From the NCBI GenBank assembly GCA_017396865.1, contig JAFQKO010000040.1:1-9970 (forward strand): a DNA stretch of 9,970 nt. Direction: 5' to 3'. Below, one piece after another: positions 1 to 5,027 of the stretch. A program made the position numbers and the translations under genes. The notes beneath the pieces are model-generated. The model worked only from the letters and a program-made list of their open reading frames with translations, was not told the DNA's origin and made no database searches. Source of the DNA: Clostridia bacterium (GTDB lineage: Bacteria > Bacillota_A > Clostridia > Oscillospirales > QAKW01). Position 1 is the first letter of the stretch. Each line of letters begins with the position of its first letter.

Positions 1-39
1 CGCCGTAGCGCCGAAAAGCCGGATTAGGTGTCCGAGTGA

Positions 40-84
40 GCTCGGGTTATTGTGTATGCAATAGCCGGAGCCTTTTTCTTTTTT
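40..84 (+). terminator. Intrinsic terminator or attenuator just before the GNAT gene
   Basis: A stem pairs 40-52 with 59-71 (12 pairs, one of them a G-U, and one G/G mismatch at 44/67) around a 6-base loop. It is followed by C and a run of five T, one C and six T (73-84). This is the form of a Rho-independent terminator. The U tract touches the AGGAGG at 85-90 that serves the gene at 96, so no promoter fits between them. Transcription of that gene must therefore read through the hairpin or be attenuated by it. An upstream segment CCGAG (32-36) can pair with CTCGG (41-45), which would break the terminator stem. The rest of any leader lies outside the window. Confidence 0.6.
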
Positions 85-95
85 AGGAGGTACTT

Positions 96-644
96 ATGAA
101 ACACACAAAGGTTACCCTTGTTCCCTTGACCGCCGATGATCGGGAGCAGTTTATCCTCGATAATCAATGGTCGTTTAAGTATGGTGCGCTGGAAGAATTC
201 GGTGAACGGGACGGTCATATTGATGGCGACGGCGAGATCATTTCTCGGGGGACCATCGAGTGTTGCATCGACGATCCTAAAAATGAGACCTACCGCATTA
301 TGCTGGACGGAAGAAAGGTCGGCGGTGTGATCCTCAAAATCAATAATGAGACCCACCACAACGAACTGGAAATCCTGTTCGTTTCTCCCGAAGAGCATAC
401 CAAAGGAATCGGCTACGGTGCATGGCAGGCAGTGGAAGCCCTCCACCCTGAAACGGTCGTGTGGGAAACCTGCACCCCGTATTTTGAAAAACGAAATATC
501 CATTTCTACGTCAACAAATGTGGTTTCCAAATCGACGAGTTTTGGTGCGAGCATTTTGCACCCACTCACCAGCCCTGCGACGAAGACCACGACCCGAACG
601 AAGGCCCCGATGAAATGTTCCATTTTGTAAAGAGAATGAAATAA
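96..644 (+). CDS. GNAT-family N-acetyltransferase
   Basis: The 182-residue protein fits the size and pattern of a single-domain GNAT enzyme, which transfers an acetyl group from acetyl-CoA to an amine. Residues 65-100 show the central beta strands (an LDGRKVGGVILKI-type strand, then LEILFVSPEE). They lead into the acetyl-CoA pyrophosphate-binding loop HTKGIGYGAW (101-110) at the start of the helix. The later FYVNKCGFQ segment (137-145) matches the usual end of the fold, where a Tyr often assists catalysis. The tail (155-175) is unusually acidic and rich in His and Asp. The start is set by AGGAGG at 85-90, five bases before the ATG. The substrate cannot be read from sequence; small-molecule or protein acetylation are both possible. 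The gene follows a terminator-like hairpin directly, so its expression may depend on read-through from upstream. Confidence 0.88.
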   Translation: MKHTKVTLVPLTADDREQFILDNQWSFKYGALEEFGERDGHIDGDGEIISRGTIECCIDDPKNETYRIMLDGRKVGGVILKINNETHHNELEILFVSPEEHTKGIGYGAWQAVEALHPETVVWETCTPYFEKRNIHFYVNKCGFQIDEFWCEHFAPTHQPCDEDHDPNEGPDEMFHFVKRMK

Positions 645-651
645 GCATCCA

Positions 652-680
652 TTGAAATATGGTTGTTTCTATGATATAAT
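652..680 (+). promoter_or_regulatory. Sigma-A-type promoter for the TfoX-domain gene
   Basis: TTGAAA (652-657) and a perfect TATAAT (675-680) are separated by 17 bases, with an extended -10 TG at 672-673. The likely transcription start is near 687, about 20 bases before the ATG at 709. It begins 7 bases after the GNAT stop codon, so the TfoX-domain gene has its own strong promoter. Confidence 0.8.
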
Positions 681-708
681 AGATTAACAAACTTCACCGA
701 GGTGTCCT

Positions 709-1023
709 ATGGCTTCAAGCAAAGTATATTTGGATTTTATATTGGAACAATTGTCTGGGTTGGATGGTATCACCTATCGCCCGATGATGGGTGAATACAT
801 TCTCTATTACCGCGAGAAAATCGTCGGCGGTATCTACGATGATCGCCTGCTGGTAAAGCCGGTCAAATCAGCAGTTGCTTTGATGCCCAAAGCAACCTAT
901 GAATTGCCTTATGAGGGGGCAAAGGAGATGCTGTTGGTGGAGAACGTAGACGGTCGCGAATTCTTAAAAAAGCTCTTTATCGCCATGTATGAGGAACTCC
1001 CCGCACCCAAGAAAAAGAACTAA
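709..1023 (+). CDS. TfoX/Sxy N-terminal domain protein
   Basis: The 104-residue protein consists of a single TfoX N-terminal domain. Typical stretches are the start MASSKVYLDFILEQL, the core ITYRPMMGEYILYYREKIVGGIYDDRLLVKP (about 21-51), and YELPYEGAKEMLLVENVD (64-81). The tail is lysine-rich. In Gammaproteobacteria, TfoX/Sxy regulates competence and has an extra C-terminal domain. The stand-alone N-terminal domain form is common in Firmicutes and has no settled role, so a competence function should not be assumed. The ribosome binding site is GAGGTG near 700-705. It is expressed from the promoter at 652-680 and appears to be a one-gene unit. Confidence 0.88.
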   Translation: MASSKVYLDFILEQLSGLDGITYRPMMGEYILYYREKIVGGIYDDRLLVKPVKSAVALMPKATYELPYEGAKEMLLVENVDGREFLKKLFIAMYEELPAPKKKN

Positions 1024-1033
1024 TCTGACGCTC

Positions 1034-1080
1034 CACCCGCGGTTTATTTCCCCACTAAACCAACGGTAGGTGTGATTTTT
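1034..1080 (+). terminator. Weak hairpin with T run after the TfoX-domain gene
   Basis: GGTTTA (1041-1046) pairs with TAAACC (1056-1061), and CACC (1034-1037) can pair with GGTG (1069-1072) across an internal loop. TGA and five T (1076-1080) follow. The stem is interrupted, so this is at best a weak terminator between 1023 and the gene at 1121. Confidence 0.3.
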
Positions 1081-1120
1081 GCTCTCAAGGCGCTATACTG
1101 TAAACGAAAGGAGAGTCCGT

Positions 1121-1729
1121 ATGGATCAAATCAAAATCGGAAAATTTATTGCCGCTTGCAGAAAAGAGCAAAAGCTCACCCAACTGCAGCTGGCCGACAA
1201 GCTGGGAATCACCGACAAAGCGGTATCCAAATGGGAACGGGGCATCGCCATGCCCGATACGTCCATTATGCTGGAGCTGTGTGAGATCCTGCAAATCAAC
1301 GTAAATGAATTATTAAGTGGGGAGAAAATCACTATGGAAAACAAACATCAAAAAAATGAAGAATTAATGCTCGATCTGGCGAAGGAGATCGCCCATAAAA
1401 ACAAAATCATTTGGACAGCCATGTGGGTCATTCTGGCGGTGAGCATCGTAGGCTTGCTTGGAGGCTGCGCTGCGGTATATTTCTTTGTACCGGAAGGAAT
1501 CTGGCAGGCGGTCTCCGTCATTGGACTTTGCATCCTCTTTTTCGTACCTTGTTTCTATGCATTAAAGCTGGAGGTCAGCGTGGGTGCCTATAAATGCAAA
1601 AACTGCGGGCATGAAATCGTGCCCACCTATACGCAGGCGTTGAATGCCATGCACGCAGGAACCACCCGTTACCTGAAATGTCCCGAATGCGGCAAACGCA
1701 CGTGGTGCAAAAAAGTATTGAAAAAATAA
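1121..1729 (+). CDS. XRE-family HTH protein with two membrane helices and a zinc ribbon
   Basis: The 202-residue protein has three parts. Residues 5-62 form a Cro/CI-type helix-turn-helix, with the KLTQLQLADKLGITDKAVSKWERG pattern. Residues 96-119 and 127-148 are two hydrophobic segments long enough to cross the membrane. Residues 157-196 hold a zinc-ribbon-like pair, CKNC (159, 162) and CPEC (187, 190), plus Cys196. It is probably a membrane-tethered DNA-binding regulator with DNA-binding and zinc parts both in the cytoplasm; its signal and targets are unknown. An in-frame start 42 bases earlier (1079) exists, but AAGGAG at 1108-1113 lies seven bases before the ATG at 1121, and the HTH begins right after that Met. 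A TATACT at 1094-1099 may be its -10 element, but no good -35 is seen. Similar domain orders are known in Firmicutes. Confidence 0.85.
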   Translation: MDQIKIGKFIAACRKEQKLTQLQLADKLGITDKAVSKWERGIAMPDTSIMLELCEILQINVNELLSGEKITMENKHQKNEELMLDLAKEIAHKNKIIWTAMWVILAVSIVGLLGGCAAVYFFVPEGIWQAVSVIGLCILFFVPCFYALKLEVSVGAYKCKNCGHEIVPTYTQALNAMHAGTTRYLKCPECGKRTWCKKVLKK

Positions 1730-1740
1730 TATCGCCGAGC

Positions 1741-1760
1741 AGAGTGAAAACTCTTTTCTT
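1741..1760 (+). terminator. Short GAAA-loop terminator after the XRE/zinc-ribbon gene
   Basis: AGAGT (1741-1745), loop GAAA (1746-1749) and ACTCT (1750-1754) form a 5-base-pair stem, followed by TTTCTT and a further T-rich stretch. The stem is short, so termination may be partial. It lies 12 bases after the stop codon. Confidence 0.45.
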
Positions 1761-1787
1761 GCATTTTTTGCATGAATATGATAAACT
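1759..1787 (+). promoter_or_regulatory. Possible promoter for a non-coding transcript
   Basis: TTGCAT (1759-1764) and TAAACT (1782-1787) are 17 bases apart, with an extended -10 TGA at 1779-1781. The -10 is only a 4 of 6 match. Transcription would start near 1794 and run into the paired repeats at 1813-1927. No plus-strand gene follows before 2413. Confidence 0.4.
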
Positions 1788-1793
1788 CTTAAT

Positions 1794-1927
1794 TGAACAG
1801 AGTATCATGCGTGACGGTCACTATACGACCCGATCCGACTTGATGCTTTTGTTTAAATTGACCGTCGTTTTTTCTTAGGAGCCTATCTGTTTGATGGGCT
1901 GCGAAGAGGCAGACGGTCAATTTTTTT
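1794..1927 (+). ncRNA. Candidate structured non-coding RNA with two mutually exclusive U-tailed hairpins
   Basis: Three related segments occur in order. GACGGTCA is at 1813-1820, AAATTGACCGTC at 1855-1866 and GACGGTCAATTT at 1912-1923. The middle one can pair with the first (8 Watson-Crick pairs, two more wobbles), giving a hairpin followed by GTTTTTT (1867-1873). It can instead pair with the third (12 perfect pairs), giving a hairpin that ends in a T run to 1927. The loop of the second hairpin holds an inner hairpin, AGCCTATC (1880-1887) with GATGGGCT (1893-1900), and an AGGAG (1877-1881). This resembles a riboswitch or attenuator switch, but no recognised RNA family fits and no coding gene follows on this strand. 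The 5' end is inferred from a moderate promoter. Confidence 0.45.
1855..1927 (+). terminator. Terminator closing the candidate RNA
   Basis: A perfect 12-base-pair stem (1855-1866 with 1912-1923) runs into a stretch of seven T (1921-1927). The 45-base loop contains a smaller hairpin at 1880-1900. The long loop is unusual for a plain terminator. The T run favours the plus strand; the minus-strand reading has only a poor tail. Confidence 0.55.
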
Positions 1928-1973
1928 GTTTGCACTCTTTTTTAGGCTTATTTTATGCTTTATACCCTTTGTT

Positions 1974-2014
1974 TTCTTCCCTTGATTGCAGTTACCTTTT
2001 CACTCAAGGAAGAA
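1974..2014. repeat. Inverted repeat, hairpin B of the intergenic region
   Basis: TTCTTCCCTTGA (1974-1985) pairs with TCAAGGAAGAA (2004-2014), 11 pairs with one bulged C, around an 18-base loop. It directly abuts the next hairpin, sharing base 2014. Neither strand has a clear T run after it, so its role is uncertain. Confidence 0.5.
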
Positions 2015-2055
2015 ACCCATCAATGTCTCCGAGTAATCGAAGACATTGATGGGTT
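2014..2055 (-). terminator. Long perfect hairpin, probable terminator of the minus-strand XRE gene
   Basis: A perfect 15-base-pair stem (2014-2028 with 2041-2055) is capped by a CGA/TCG stem with a GTAA-type tetraloop on the plus strand (2030-2039). It lies 24 bases past the stop of the minus-strand gene at 2080. Read on the minus strand the tail is TTTCTTCCTT, only moderately T-rich, so it could act as a terminator or as an RNA 3'-end stabiliser. The plus-strand tail is A-rich. Confidence 0.5.
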
Positions 2056-2079
2056 CGATAAAAAATTAAACCGGTGAAA

Positions 2080-2292
2080 TCAGCGCTTCTTTGGCGTTGT
2101 TCCCAAAACGTAATCGGCCGATACGTTGTAAAATTTACAAAGCGTGATCAAATGGCGGATCGGCAGCTCGTTGGCGCCGCGTTCATAGCGGGCATACATG
2201 GTTTGAGAGGTGCCCAGCACGTCGGCAATTTGTCGCTGCGTCAGATCATTGTCCTCTCGCAGCCCGCGCAGTACGTTAATATAACGTTCCAT
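2080..2292 (-). CDS. Small XRE-family transcriptional regulator
   Basis: The 70-residue protein is essentially one Cro/CI helix-turn-helix domain. It shows LRGLREDNDLTQRQIADVLG, a recognition helix around TSQTMYARYERG, and the closing helices LPIRHLITLCKFYNVSADYVLG. Such proteins act as dimeric repressors, often of their own gene and a divergent neighbour. A longer frame reaches back to a TTG at 2322, but that would lie inside the likely promoter. AAAGGGGTGA (2297-2306, minus strand) stands four bases before the ATG at 2292, so that start is preferred. It is divergent from the PH-like/SHOCT gene at 2413. The shared region holds TTTACTA/TAGTAAA dyads that are likely binding sites; this link is inferred. 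Confidence 0.85.
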   Translation of the reverse strand: MERYINVLRGLREDNDLTQRQIADVLGTSQTMYARYERGANELPIRHLITLCKFYNVSADYVLGTTPKKR

Positions 2293-2312
2293 GTAATCAC
2301 CCCTTTGGTTAA

Positions 2313-2321
2313 AGTATACCA
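2313..2321 (-). promoter_or_regulatory. Extended -10 promoter of the small XRE gene
   Basis: On the minus strand TATACT (2318-2313) is preceded by TGG (2321-2319), an extended -10. No good -35 is visible. Transcription would begin near 2306, giving a very short leader that starts at the ribosome binding site. The AGTAAA half-site at 2322-2327 touches it. Confidence 0.5.
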
Positions 2322-2366
2322 AGTAAAAAAGTTTACTATTGACTTTAGTAAATATTTGTACTAAAA
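2322..2366. promoter_or_regulatory. Probable operator: three overlapping TTTACTA-type dyads
   Basis: Three inverted repeats overlap. AGTAAA (2322-2327) pairs with TTTACT (2332-2337), TTTACTA (2332-2338) with TAGTAAA (2346-2352), and TTTAGTA (2344-2350) with TACTAAA (2359-2365). They cover the -35 and run into the -10 of the rightward promoter, and they touch the leftward extended -10. This is the expected place for the adjacent XRE protein to repress both genes. Binding is inferred from position and symmetry. Confidence 0.6.
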
Positions 2367-2367
2367 T
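2339..2367 (+). promoter_or_regulatory. Promoter of the PH-like/SHOCT membrane gene
   Basis: TTGACT (2339-2344) and TAAAAT (2362-2367) are exactly 17 bases apart. The start point would be near 2374, about 40 bases before the ATG. The promoter is embedded in the dyads at 2322-2366. Confidence 0.7.
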
Positions 2368-2412
2368 AAAGGCAGATGCATCATATTTTGCGAAAATATC
2401 GGAGGGGAACCT

Positions 2413-3138
2413 ATGGAAGAAAAATTATTGGTTAAAAGTGAGTCGTACAGCGTAAAGTGGTTACGCAATCTGTTGATTATTTTGGGGATTGTTGTTTTTT
2501 TGATCATGATGATCTCGTTCGTGGGTGATTATGCAGCTGCATATGATCGGCATGAGCATTCTGATTATTGTTATCCACGGGTTGAATCGTACTACAATGG
2601 ATATTTTGTAGGCTACGATTATGATTATTCTGCGGGCCCGGTCTGCCAATACAGCGGCTATTATAACGGGCTGTCATACGGCATAAGCAGGTATTTCGAG
2701 AACGAGTTTTTCATTTCGTTGATTCCCGTCGGCGTTTCTATTGCACTAGCCTTGTTTATTTATTGGTGGCTTCACAGCTATCAGTTGGTTGTTACCGATA
2801 AACGGGTATTCGGTAAGGTTGCGTTTGGTAAACGGGTAGATCTGCCGGTCGATTCGGTTTCCGCCACCTCCTCCGTGCGATTGTTTCGGGGGATTGCCGT
2901 TTCAACTGCATCGGGCAGAATTCGCTTTTTGTTGGTTAAGAATGCGGATAGAATTTATACGGTAATCAATCAATTGATCATTTTGCGTCAGCAGGAGCGT
3001 CAAGAGGCCGCGAAGCCCTCGGTTGTGGTTCAAACGGACGAGGCGGATATGCTGAAAAAGTATAAGGAGCTGCTCGACGGCGGCGCAATCACCCAAGAAG
3101 AGTTTGATGCCAAGAAAAAGCAGATATTGGGTTTATAA
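2413..3138 (+). CDS. Membrane protein with bacterial PH-like domain and C-terminal SHOCT domain
   Basis: The 241-residue protein starts after GGAGGGG at 2401-2407. Residues 17-37 and 100-119 are membrane segments. Between them is a loop of about 60 residues, very rich in tyrosine (15 between residues 40 and 94), with two cysteines (53 and 78) that could form a disulfide if the loop is outside. Residues 121-190 begin with YQLVVTDKRVFGK and continue with LPVDSVSATSSVRLFRGIAV, the pattern of bacterial PH-like domains. Residues 211-240 (ADMLKKYKELLDGGAITQEEFDAKKKQIL) are a clear SHOCT domain, a short helical tail often found on membrane or envelope proteins. The role is unknown. The shared dyads suggest repression by the divergent XRE protein. 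A strong terminator ends the gene, so it is transcribed alone. Confidence 0.82.
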   Translation: MEEKLLVKSESYSVKWLRNLLIILGIVVFLIMMISFVGDYAAAYDRHEHSDYCYPRVESYYNGYFVGYDYDYSAGPVCQYSGYYNGLSYGISRYFENEFFISLIPVGVSIALALFIYWWLHSYQLVVTDKRVFGKVAFGKRVDLPVDSVSATSSVRLFRGIAVSTASGRIRFLLVKNADRIYTVINQLIILRQQERQEAAKPSVVVQTDEADMLKKYKELLDGGAITQEEFDAKKKQILGL

Positions 3139-3144
3139 TGAACG

Positions 3145-3175
3145 AATGAGCGAGAGAAATCTCGCTCATTTTTTT
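3145..3175 (+). terminator. Strong intrinsic terminator after the PH-like/SHOCT gene
   Basis: A perfect 11-base-pair stem, AATGAGCGAGA (3145-3155) with TCTCGCTCATT (3160-3170), closes on a GAAA tetraloop and runs into seven T (3169-3175). It starts seven bases after the stop codon. Confidence 0.9.
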
Positions 3176-3176
3176 G

Positions 3177-3205
3177 TTGTTATTCTTAATTGGATATGAT
3201 ATACT
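3177..3205 (+). promoter_or_regulatory. Promoter of the SLH-fucosidase-araD operon
   Basis: TTGTTA (3177-3182) and TATACT (3200-3205) are separated by 17 bases, with an extended -10 TGA at 3197-3199. The start would be near 3212, just before GGGAGG (3220-3225), which serves the ATG at 3233. No other promoter is evident before the genes at 5028 and 6671. Confidence 0.75.
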
Positions 3206-3232
3206 GAAAGCAGAACGAAGGGAGGCTTTCCT

Positions 3233-5023
3233 ATGAAAAAATGGAGCAAGATTTTATCTGTTTTTTTGGCCTTGATGCTGGCGATCAATCTCCTGCCGGT
3301 GCACGGTGCGGAGGGGATCGTTTATGCGGCGCCGCTGGAGCGGCCGCGGCTGATGGCATCTCCGGAGCCGGTCGTTTTGCCGACCGAGCTGCGTGAAACG
3401 CTGAGCAGTCAATTTGCTGCCTGCAAGCAGGTGGTGGACATAGAAAAATATAATCTGACGTTTAACGAAGCGGTAGGCGAGGCGCTATCGAATCTGATTT
3501 ATTATGAGATGGCCGAATCCTTCCACGTGGTTGATATCTCTATCGGATATTATACCTCTACGCGGCTGATCGCCAACCTGACGGTGGAATACGGCTGCAC
3601 CGCCTCGGAATATAAAACCTATCTTGCGCAATGCAAGGCGGTAAGCGAGGAGCTGCTGGCGGGGATCAAGGGCAATGCGGCGCTGACCGACGTGGAAAAA
3701 GCCCTCCTGGTGCACGATCGGCTGATCCTGCATTGTGAATACGACCATTGGTATAACGTAACCGATACCAAGCTGCTGGAGGCCTTTTCAATGTACGGCG
3801 CCTTGGTGGAGAAGAGAGCCGTTTGCCAGGGCTATACTGCCGCCTATGATTATCTGATGGAGCAGCTGGGGATCAAGAGCCGCTTCTGCATCTCCGATAG
3901 CCTGGAGCATTGCTGGAATATCATTACGGTCGGGAATAAGGAATACCACGTTGACGTCACCTGGGACGATCCGACCATCTGCGAGTGGAATTTTAAGGGT
4001 GAGGTTCTGCACGATCATTTTCTCAATTCGACTGCGCGGTGTGCCGCGCTGCATGAAACCGCGGATTTTGAACAGATCCCCAACAATACGGAGTACGATG
4101 ATGCCTTTTGGGTCAATTCCTATACGGCGTTTATTCTGCTGAACGGTGAAATCTATTACGTTGATAACGTAGCGCAGCAGCTGCGCACGTGGGATCAGCA
4201 GGTGTTGGCAAGCGTTGCCGACGAATGGGATAGCTTCGATATCAATCTGGTGCGATTGGGCACCTTTAACGGTTACCTCTATCTGAACTCCGCCGAGACG
4301 ATCTACGAGGTGGATCCGATGTGCTTTGAGGCAGAAGAAATCCTTGCGCCCGAATTGGTGGGCGGGCAGCAGATCTACGGCTTTGCCGTAGAGAATGGGG
4401 TCATGGTTTATGATCTCAGCGCCGATCTTCATACCGAGCTTCCGAGTGTAGTGCGGCGTACCGCACCCATCCTGCCTTACGTCGATCTGGGTGCGGGTGC
4501 ATGGTATCTGGCGGGGGTGCACTATGCTTACCGTCAAGGCCTGATGAACGGGATGACCGCCACTACCTTTGCGCCCGAAACAACCATGAGCCGCGCCATG
4601 CTGGTGACGGTGCTGTATCGGCTGAGCGATGCACCGCAGGTTAGCGGAGAGAGCCCCTTCAACGACGTGAAGGATAACCAATGGTTCGCCGATGCGGTAA
4701 AATGGGCGGCGCAAAACGGCATTGTCAACGGAATTACCCCCACAACCTTTGAGCCGAATGCGCCCGTGAACCGTGCGCAGCTGGTAACGATCCTTTATCG
4801 TTATGCGCAGATGCGGGGCTACGATACCACCGCCGAGGATGATCTGAGCGGTTTTGCCGACCGCACCGCCGCGCCCGCTTGGGCAAAGGATGCGATGGAA
4901 TGGGCGGTAGCCGAGGGGATCGTCAACGGCATGGCGGAGGGCAATAAAACCTATCTGCGGTACTATAATTCCACAACCCGCGCCCAGGTGGCAACGGTAT
5001 TGATGCGATATTTGAGAGGATAA
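3233..5023 (+). CDS. Secreted transglutaminase-like protein with three SLH domains
   Basis: The 596-residue protein opens with a signal peptide (lysines at 2, 3 and 6, hydrophobic 7-21, possible cleavage near 26-33). Residues 150-250 are a transglutaminase-like/cysteine protease fold with an apparently complete triad: Cys198 in AVCQGY, His226 in LEHCWN and Asp241 in HVDVTWDD. Residues 295-400 have short repeats such as NGEIYYVD and NGYLYLNSAETIYEVD, which suggest a small beta-propeller-like linker. Three SLH domains follow at about 413-465, 476-530 and 541-596; these normally bind cell-wall polysaccharide and hold the protein on the surface. It may cut or cross-link surface proteins or peptides; the substrate is unknown. 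It is first in an operon with a fucosidase whose start is 4 bases after its stop, an unexpected partner. Confidence 0.9.
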   Translation: MKKWSKILSVFLALMLAINLLPVHGAEGIVYAAPLERPRLMASPEPVVLPTELRETLSSQFAACKQVVDIEKYNLTFNEAVGEALSNLIYYEMAESFHVVDISIGYYTSTRLIANLTVEYGCTASEYKTYLAQCKAVSEELLAGIKGNAALTDVEKALLVHDRLILHCEYDHWYNVTDTKLLEAFSMYGALVEKRAVCQGYTAAYDYLMEQLGIKSRFCISDSLEHCWNIITVGNKEYHVDVTWDDPTICEWNFKGEVLHDHFLNSTARCAALHETADFEQIPNNTEYDDAFWVNSYTAFILLNGEIYYVDNVAQQLRTWDQQVLASVADEWDSFDINLVRLGTFNGYLYLNSAETIYEVDPMCFEAEEILAPELVGGQQIYGFAVENGVMVYDLSADLHTELPSVVRRTAPILPYVDLGAGAWYLAGVHYAYRQGLMNGMTATTFAPETTMSRAMLVTVLYRLSDAPQVSGESPFNDVKDNQWFADAVKWAAQNGIVNGITPTTFEPNAPVNRAQLVTILYRYAQMRGYDTTAEDDLSGFADRTAAPAWAKDAMEWAVAEGIVNGMAEGNKTYLRYYNSTTRAQVATVLMRYLRG

Positions 5024-5027
5024 GAAA

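Larger units (their letters stand above)
1730..2079. other. Gene-free, hairpin-dense intergenic region
   Basis: No convincing protein gene lies in these 350 bases. They contain five inverted repeats: 1741-1754, 1813-1866, 1855-1923, 1974-2014 and 2014-2055. There is also one possible rightward promoter (1759-1787). An imperfect dyad also relates 1770-1789 to 1798-1810 (GCATGA...ACTCT with AGAGTATCATGC) and covers the -10. The region separates a rightward gene (ending 1729) from a leftward one (ending 2080), so plain terminators explain only part of it. Confidence 0.7.

Noticed and set aside
1079..1120. Upstream start for the XRE/zinc-ribbon gene
   Set aside because: It would add 14 residues outside the HTH domain and overlap the likely -10 and the ribosome binding site that serve the ATG at 1121.
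1894..2049. Small plus-strand ORF of 51 codons with AGGAG at 1877-1881
   Set aside because: It runs through the T tract of a terminator and two hairpins, the spacing from AGGAG is long (12 bases), and the peptide looks like translated non-coding DNA.
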